10,565 nt of DNA from Actinomycetes bacterium (GTDB lineage Bacteria > Actinomycetota > Actinomycetes > Propionibacteriales > Nocardioidaceae), in assembly GCA_023415395.1 (NCBI GenBank), contig JAEZKN010000207.1, forward strand, positions 1 to 10,565, in the 5' to 3' direction. The notes under the pieces were generated by a model. That model had not been told where the DNA came from and did no database searches. It was given only the letters and a program-made list of their open reading frames with translations. The position numbers and the translations under genes are program-made. Shown here one piece after another: positions 7,678-10,565 of the stretch. Position 1 is the first letter of the stretch. The number at the start of each line of letters is the position of its first letter.

Positions 7678-8694
7678 CTACGGCTGGATCAGCACCTTCA
7701 CCGCACGCCGCTCGTCCATCGCCGCGTAACCCTCGGCGACCCGGTCGAGCGGCATCGTGCTGTCGAAGACCAGGCCCGGCTCGATGGTGCCCGCCAGGAC
7801 CAGGTCGAGCAGCTCGGGCATGTAGCGCCGGGTGGGCGCCATGCCGCCGGCCAGGCCGACGTTCTTCTGGAACATCCGCCGCAGCGGCAGCTCCACGCCG
7901 TGCGGCACGCCGACGAAGCCGACCGTCGAGCCGGGACGGGCGATCCGGAACGCCGTGTCCATGGCGTCGTGGGTGCCGACGCACTCCAGCACCGAGTCCG
8001 CGCCGACGCCGCCGGTCAGCTCCATGATCGCCGCCACGCCCTCCTCACCGCGCTCGGCGACGACGTGCGTCGCCCCGAACCTCCGGGCGATCTCCTGGCG
8101 CGGCTCGTGGCGGGACATGGCGACGATCCGCTCGGCGCCGAGGATGCTGGCGGCGAGGACGCCGCACAGGCCGACCGCGCCGTCGCCGACCACGACCGCC
8201 GTACCGCCCTGGCTCACGCGGGCGGACACCGCGGCGTGCCAGCCCGTGGGCATCACGTCGGAGATCGTGAGGACCGAGGGCAGCAGGGCGGCGTCGGGCA
8301 CGCCGTCGGTCCTGACCAGGCTCCCCTCGGCCTGGGTCACGCGGGCGTACTCCGCCTGGCCGCTCGTGGTGAAGCCGAGGTTGGTGCAGGCGTTCTGCGC
8401 GCCGGCGCGGCAGTGCGGGCAGGTGTTGTCGCAGTGGTCGAACGGCACGACCACGAAGTCCCCGGGCCGGAACGACGAGACGGCCGACCCCACCTCCTCG
8501 ACGATGCCGACGCACTCGTGGCCGATGGTGTCCCCCGGCGTGATCGGGTTCTCGCCGCGGTACGGCCACAGGTCCGAGCCGCAGATGCAGCCCGCGACGA
8601 CCTTGACGATCGCGTCGGTCGGAGCCTCGATGACGGGGTCCGGGACGTCGCTGACCCGGACGTCGCGGGTACCGTGGATGGTCGTCGCTCGCAT
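7678..8694 (-). CDS. Zinc-dependent alcohol dehydrogenase (MDR superfamily)
   Basis: A 338-aa medium-chain dehydrogenase. Catalytic zinc residues are visible at Cys38 (GCICGSD, 35-41) and GHE (58-60: His59, Glu60), with Asp146 in TISDVMPTGWH the probable third ligand. The structural zinc site is complete: Cys88, Cys92, Cys95 and Cys103. The Rossmann motif GDGAVG is at 170-175. After beta-strand two the sequence is AMSRHEPRQ, with Ser/Arg rather than Asp, which favours NADP(H). The protein oxidises an alcohol or reduces an aldehyde; the substrate cannot be named. The ATG at 8694 was chosen over an upstream in-frame start at 8739 because it begins the family's first strand (MRATTIHG) and has GAGGAT upstream. 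That ribosome binding site lies inside a hairpin (8701-8718). It converges with the membrane-protein gene and diverges from the XRE-MurA gene over 86 bp. Confidence 0.92.
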   Translation of the reverse strand: MRATTIHGTRDVRVSDVPDPVIEAPTDAIVKVVAGCICGSDLWPYRGENPITPGDTIGHECVGIVEEVGSAVSSFRPGDFVVVPFDHCDNTCPHCRAGAQNACTNLGFTTSGQAEYARVTQAEGSLVRTDGVPDAALLPSVLTISDVMPTGWHAAVSARVSQGGTAVVVGDGAVGLCGVLAASILGAERIVAMSRHEPRQEIARRFGATHVVAERGEEGVAAIMELTGGVGADSVLECVGTHDAMDTAFRIARPGSTVGFVGVPHGVELPLRRMFQKNVGLAGGMAPTRRYMPELLDLVLAGTIEPGLVFDSTMPLDRVAEGYAAMDERRAVKVLIQP

Positions 8695-8700
8695 GCCGCC

Positions 8701-8718
8701 ATCCTCGCTCCCGAGGAT
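8701..8718 (-). other. Inverted repeat that covers the dehydrogenase ribosome binding site
   Basis: On the minus strand ATCCTCG-GGAG-CGAGGAT makes a perfect 7-bp stem with a 4-nt loop. The 3' arm contains the GAGGA sequence that serves as Shine-Dalgarno for the ATG at 8694. In RNA this would hide the site; in DNA it could be a regulator binding site. Confidence 0.5.
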
Positions 8719-8752
8719 CCGCCGCCGACACCCGGCCACCGGGATGTGGTGT

Positions 8753-8770
8753 TATCTCATATGTGAGTTA
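8753..8770. promoter_or_regulatory. 18-bp inverted repeat, candidate operator of the XRE-MurA gene
   Basis: TATCTCA-TATG-TGAGTTA has arms that pair at 6 of 7 positions. It ends within the predicted -10 box (TACCGT, 8769-8774), so binding there would block transcription. AT-rich sequence is rare in this window, which makes it stand out. The adjacent gene encodes an XRE DNA-binding domain, so autoregulation is a natural guess. It also lies upstream of the divergent dehydrogenase. Confidence 0.55.
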
Positions 8771-8774
8771 CCGT
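8769..8774 (+). promoter_or_regulatory. Predicted -10 box, leaderless promoter of the XRE-MurA gene
   Basis: TACCGT fits TANNNT and is exactly 6 nt before the ATG at 8781; no Shine-Dalgarno sequence is present. This also supports ATG 8781 over the in-frame GTG at 8763, which lies inside the inverted repeat. No good -35 element is seen. Confidence 0.5.
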
Positions 8775-8780
8775 GACGGC

Positions 8781-10307
8781 ATGAGTGAGGGATACAAGAA
8801 CCGGATCGGGAACCTCATCCGCGACGCGCGCAAGCACCGTGGCCTGACCCAGCACCAGCTCGCCGACCTGCTCGGGACCAGCCAGAGCGCGATCAACCGG
8901 ATCGAGAAGGGGCACCAGAACATGTCCCTGGAGATGCTCGCCCGGATCGGCTCGGCCCTGGACTCCGAGATCGTCGCCGTCGGCGCCGGCCCGACCCACC
9001 TGCGGATCACCGGACCCACCACCCTGTCGGGCGAGATCGACGTCAAGACCTCCAAGAACGCCGGCGTCGCCCTGCTCTGCGCGACGCTGCTCAACCGCGG
9101 CCGGACCACGCTGCGCAAGGTCGCGCGGATCGAGGAGGTGAACCGCCTCATCGAGGTGCTCACCAGCCTCGGCGTCCAGTGCCGCTGGCTCAACGAGGAC
9201 AACGACCTCGAGATCGTGCCCCCGCGCGAGCTCGACCTGGGCCACGTCGACGCCGAGGCCGCGCGCCGTACCCGCTCGATCATCATGTTCCTCGGGCCGC
9301 TGCTGCACCGCGCGGACACCTTCCAGCTGCCCTACGCCGGCGGATGCGACCTCGGCACGCGGACCGTCGAGCCGCACATGTCGGCCCTGCGTCCCTTCGG
9401 CCTCGAGGTCAAGGCCACCGAGGGCCACTACCACGCGGAGGTCAACCGGACGATCGAGCCGGGACGCCCGATCGTGCTCACCGAGCGCGGTGACACCGTC
9501 ACGGAGAACGCCCTGATGGCGGCGGCGCTGCACCCCGGCACCACCGTGATCCGCAACGCCTCGTCGAACTACATGGTCCAGGACCTGTGCTTCTACCTCG
9601 AGCGCCTCGGGGTGCAGATCGAGGGCATCGGCACCACGACGCTCACCGTGACCGGCTGCGAGGACATCGACGTCGACGTCGACTACGCGCCCAGCGAGGA
9701 CCCGATCGAGGCGATGTCGCTGCTGGCCGCCGCGATCGTCACCAGCTCCTCGATCACCATCCGCCGGGTGCCGATCGAGTTCCTCGAGATCGAGCTGGCG
9801 CTGCTGGAGGAGATGGGCCTGCGCTACGACCGCTCGGAGGAGTACGTCGCCCTCAACGGCCACACGCGCCTGGTCGACATCACCACCATGCCGTCGACGC
9901 TGCACGCGCCCCTGGACAAGATCCACCCGATGCCGTTCCCGGGCCTCAACATCGACAACCTGCCGTTCTTCGCGGTCATCGCGGCCGTCGCCGAGGGCCA
10001 GACCCTGCTGCACGACTGGGTCTACGAGAACCGGGCGATCTACCTCACCGACCTCAACAAGCTCGGCGCGAAGGTCAAGCTCCTCGACCCGCACCGCGTG
10101 ATGATCGAGGGCCCGACCTCGTTCACCGGCACCGAGCTGGTCTGCCCCCCGGCCCTGCGCCCGGCCGTCGTGATCCTCCTGGCCATGCTCGCCTCCAAGG
10201 GCACCTCGGTCCTGCGCTCGACCTACGTCATCCACCGCGGCTACGAGGACCTCGCCGAGCGCCTCAACCAGCTCGGCGCCTCCATCGAGACCTTCCGCGA
10301 CATCTAG
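8781..10307 (+). CDS. XRE helix-turn-helix fused to a MurA-like enolpyruvyl transferase
   Basis: A 508-aa two-domain protein. Residues 8-65 are an XRE/Cro-type HTH (IRDARKHRGLTQHQLADLLG, then TSQSAINRIEKG). Residues 72-508 match UDP-GlcNAc 1-carboxyvinyltransferase along their full length (MurA alone is about 420 aa), which transfers enolpyruvate from PEP to UDP-GlcNAc in peptidoglycan synthesis. By eye against E. coli MurA: Lys22-Asn23 = SKNA (Lys92-Asn93), Cys115 = AGGCDLG (Cys189), Arg120 = Arg194, His125 = His199, Asp305 = Asp392, Arg371 = Arg460, Arg397 = RGYE (Arg486). Asp369, important in catalysis, falls on Ala458 (PPALR). Cys189 implies fosfomycin could react. A housekeeping murA is probably elsewhere in the genome. 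The protein may be a UDP-sugar- or PEP-responsive regulator, an enzyme, or both. ATG 8781 is preceded by a TACCGT box and an 18-bp inverted repeat. I recall HTH-MurA fusions in other actinomycetes. Confidence 0.92.
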   Translation: MSEGYKNRIGNLIRDARKHRGLTQHQLADLLGTSQSAINRIEKGHQNMSLEMLARIGSALDSEIVAVGAGPTHLRITGPTTLSGEIDVKTSKNAGVALLCATLLNRGRTTLRKVARIEEVNRLIEVLTSLGVQCRWLNEDNDLEIVPPRELDLGHVDAEAARRTRSIIMFLGPLLHRADTFQLPYAGGCDLGTRTVEPHMSALRPFGLEVKATEGHYHAEVNRTIEPGRPIVLTERGDTVTENALMAAALHPGTTVIRNASSNYMVQDLCFYLERLGVQIEGIGTTTLTVTGCEDIDVDVDYAPSEDPIEAMSLLAAAIVTSSSITIRRVPIEFLEIELALLEEMGLRYDRSEEYVALNGHTRLVDITTMPSTLHAPLDKIHPMPFPGLNIDNLPFFAVIAAVAEGQTLLHDWVYENRAIYLTDLNKLGAKVKLLDPHRVMIEGPTSFTGTELVCPPALRPAVVILLAMLASKGTSVLRSTYVIHRGYEDLAERLNQLGASIETFRDI

Positions 10308-10376
10308 CCAGCTCGGCGGTCGGGACGCCCAGCCTCGGTGGTCGAAGGGCACCTCGCGGCGGTCCGGTGGCGACTC

Positions 10377-10421
10377 TCGTCGGTCGAGGAGCGAGCGCCA
10401 GCGAGCGTGTCGAGACCCGTC
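10377..10421 (+). repeat. Interspersed repeat, forward copy 1
   Basis: A 45-bp unit beginning TCGTCGGTCGAG and ending GTGTCGAGACCCGTC, repeated with one mismatch at 10505-10549. Internally it has two GCGAGCG copies. Together with the inverted unit at 10432-10489 it can form a long hairpin just downstream of the XRE-MurA gene. Confidence 0.85.
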
Positions 10422-10431
10422 AGTGCGTCGT

Positions 10432-10489
10432 GGTCTCGATACGCCCGTCGCGGCCTCGTTCCTCGGCCGCGGGCCTACTCGACCGACGA
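10432..10489 (-). repeat. Interspersed repeat, inverted unit between the two forward copies
   Basis: The ends are the reverse complement of the forward copies: GGTCTCGATACGC at 10432-10444 pairs with GCGTGTCGAGACC (one mismatch) and CTACTCGACCGACGA at 10475-10489 is the exact complement of the start of copy 2. The centre differs and holds its own stem, CGCGGCC (10449-10455) with GGCCGCG (10465-10471). Confidence 0.8.
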
Positions 10490-10504
10490 GATGGTGAGCC
10501 CGGT

Positions 10505-10549
10505 TCGTCGGTCGAGTAGCGAGCGCCAGCGAGCGTGTCGAGACCCGTC
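10505..10549 (+). repeat. Interspersed repeat, forward copy 2
   Basis: It matches 10377-10421 with a single G/T difference (GTCGAGG versus GTCGAGT). A further GGTCTCGATA starts at 10556 and is cut by the window edge, so the alternating forward/inverted array continues to the right. Confidence 0.85.
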
Positions 10550-10565
10550 GGGTGTGGTCTCGATA

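Noticed and set aside
8757..10352. Minus-strand open frame of 531 codons
   Set aside because: It is antisense to the XRE-MurA gene, which has complete domain motifs. The translation is repetitive Val/Asp/Gly/Arg with no recognisable domain.
10377..10549. CRISPR-like array
   Set aside because: Only two forward copies, an inverted copy between them, and no regular spacers or cas genes; it is an interspersed inverted repeat.

Overview
The window comes from a high-GC actinobacterium, most likely Nocardioides or a close relative. The evidence is the strongly G/C-ending codon use, frequent GTG starts, leaderless starts with a TANNNT box exactly 6 nt upstream of the initiation codon, and an alternating inverted repeat at the right end (TCGTCGGTCGAG...GTGTCGAGACC) of a kind I recall from Nocardioidaceae genomes. 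The genus is inferred from memory and style, not from a database match.

Layout. Positions 33-5023 hold seven minus-strand genes in tight series, transcribed right to left: a lipoprotein, a small secreted Ig-like protein, a GNAT acetyltransferase, an AraC-type regulator, a VOC (glyoxalase/bleomycin-resistance fold) protein, a 78-aa DUF1059-like protein and a short class II UvrA ATPase. Four of the junctions overlap or nearly overlap (GTGA, GTGA, AraC/VOC 5 nt or GTGA, ATGA), so most of the block is probably translationally coupled. Positions 5024-5256 (233 bp) hold no gene I can support on either strand and no convincing promoter; a few small hairpins lie there. A 51-codon plus-strand gene (5257-5412) encodes a Cys/His-rich, probably zinc-binding protein. 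A 13-bp tandem repeat starts inside its stop region and runs to about 5471. Then come a minus-strand PhoD-like phosphodiesterase (5552-7228), a divergent plus-strand membrane protein (7254-7664), a convergent minus-strand zinc alcohol dehydrogenase (7678-8694), and a divergent plus-strand fusion of an XRE DNA-binding domain to a MurA-like enolpyruvyl transferase (8781-10307). The last 258 bp carry intergenic inverted repeats. Positions 1-32 lie downstream of uvrA and show nothing recognisable.

How the genes may work together. The AraC-VOC-DUF1059-like-UvrA set looks like a chemical-stress or genotoxin-tolerance cassette: a regulator, a small-molecule-binding protein and a DNA-damage-recognising ATPase that lacks the UvrB-binding domain. 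The XRE-MurA fusion is the most unusual protein. It keeps the PEP-attacked Cys and several substrate residues of MurA but appears to lack one catalytic Asp, and an 18-bp inverted repeat overlaps its predicted promoter, so it may be a metabolite-responsive autoregulator, a working enzyme, or both. The phoD-like and membrane-protein genes share only 25 bp, which seems to contain two back-to-back leaderless promoters.
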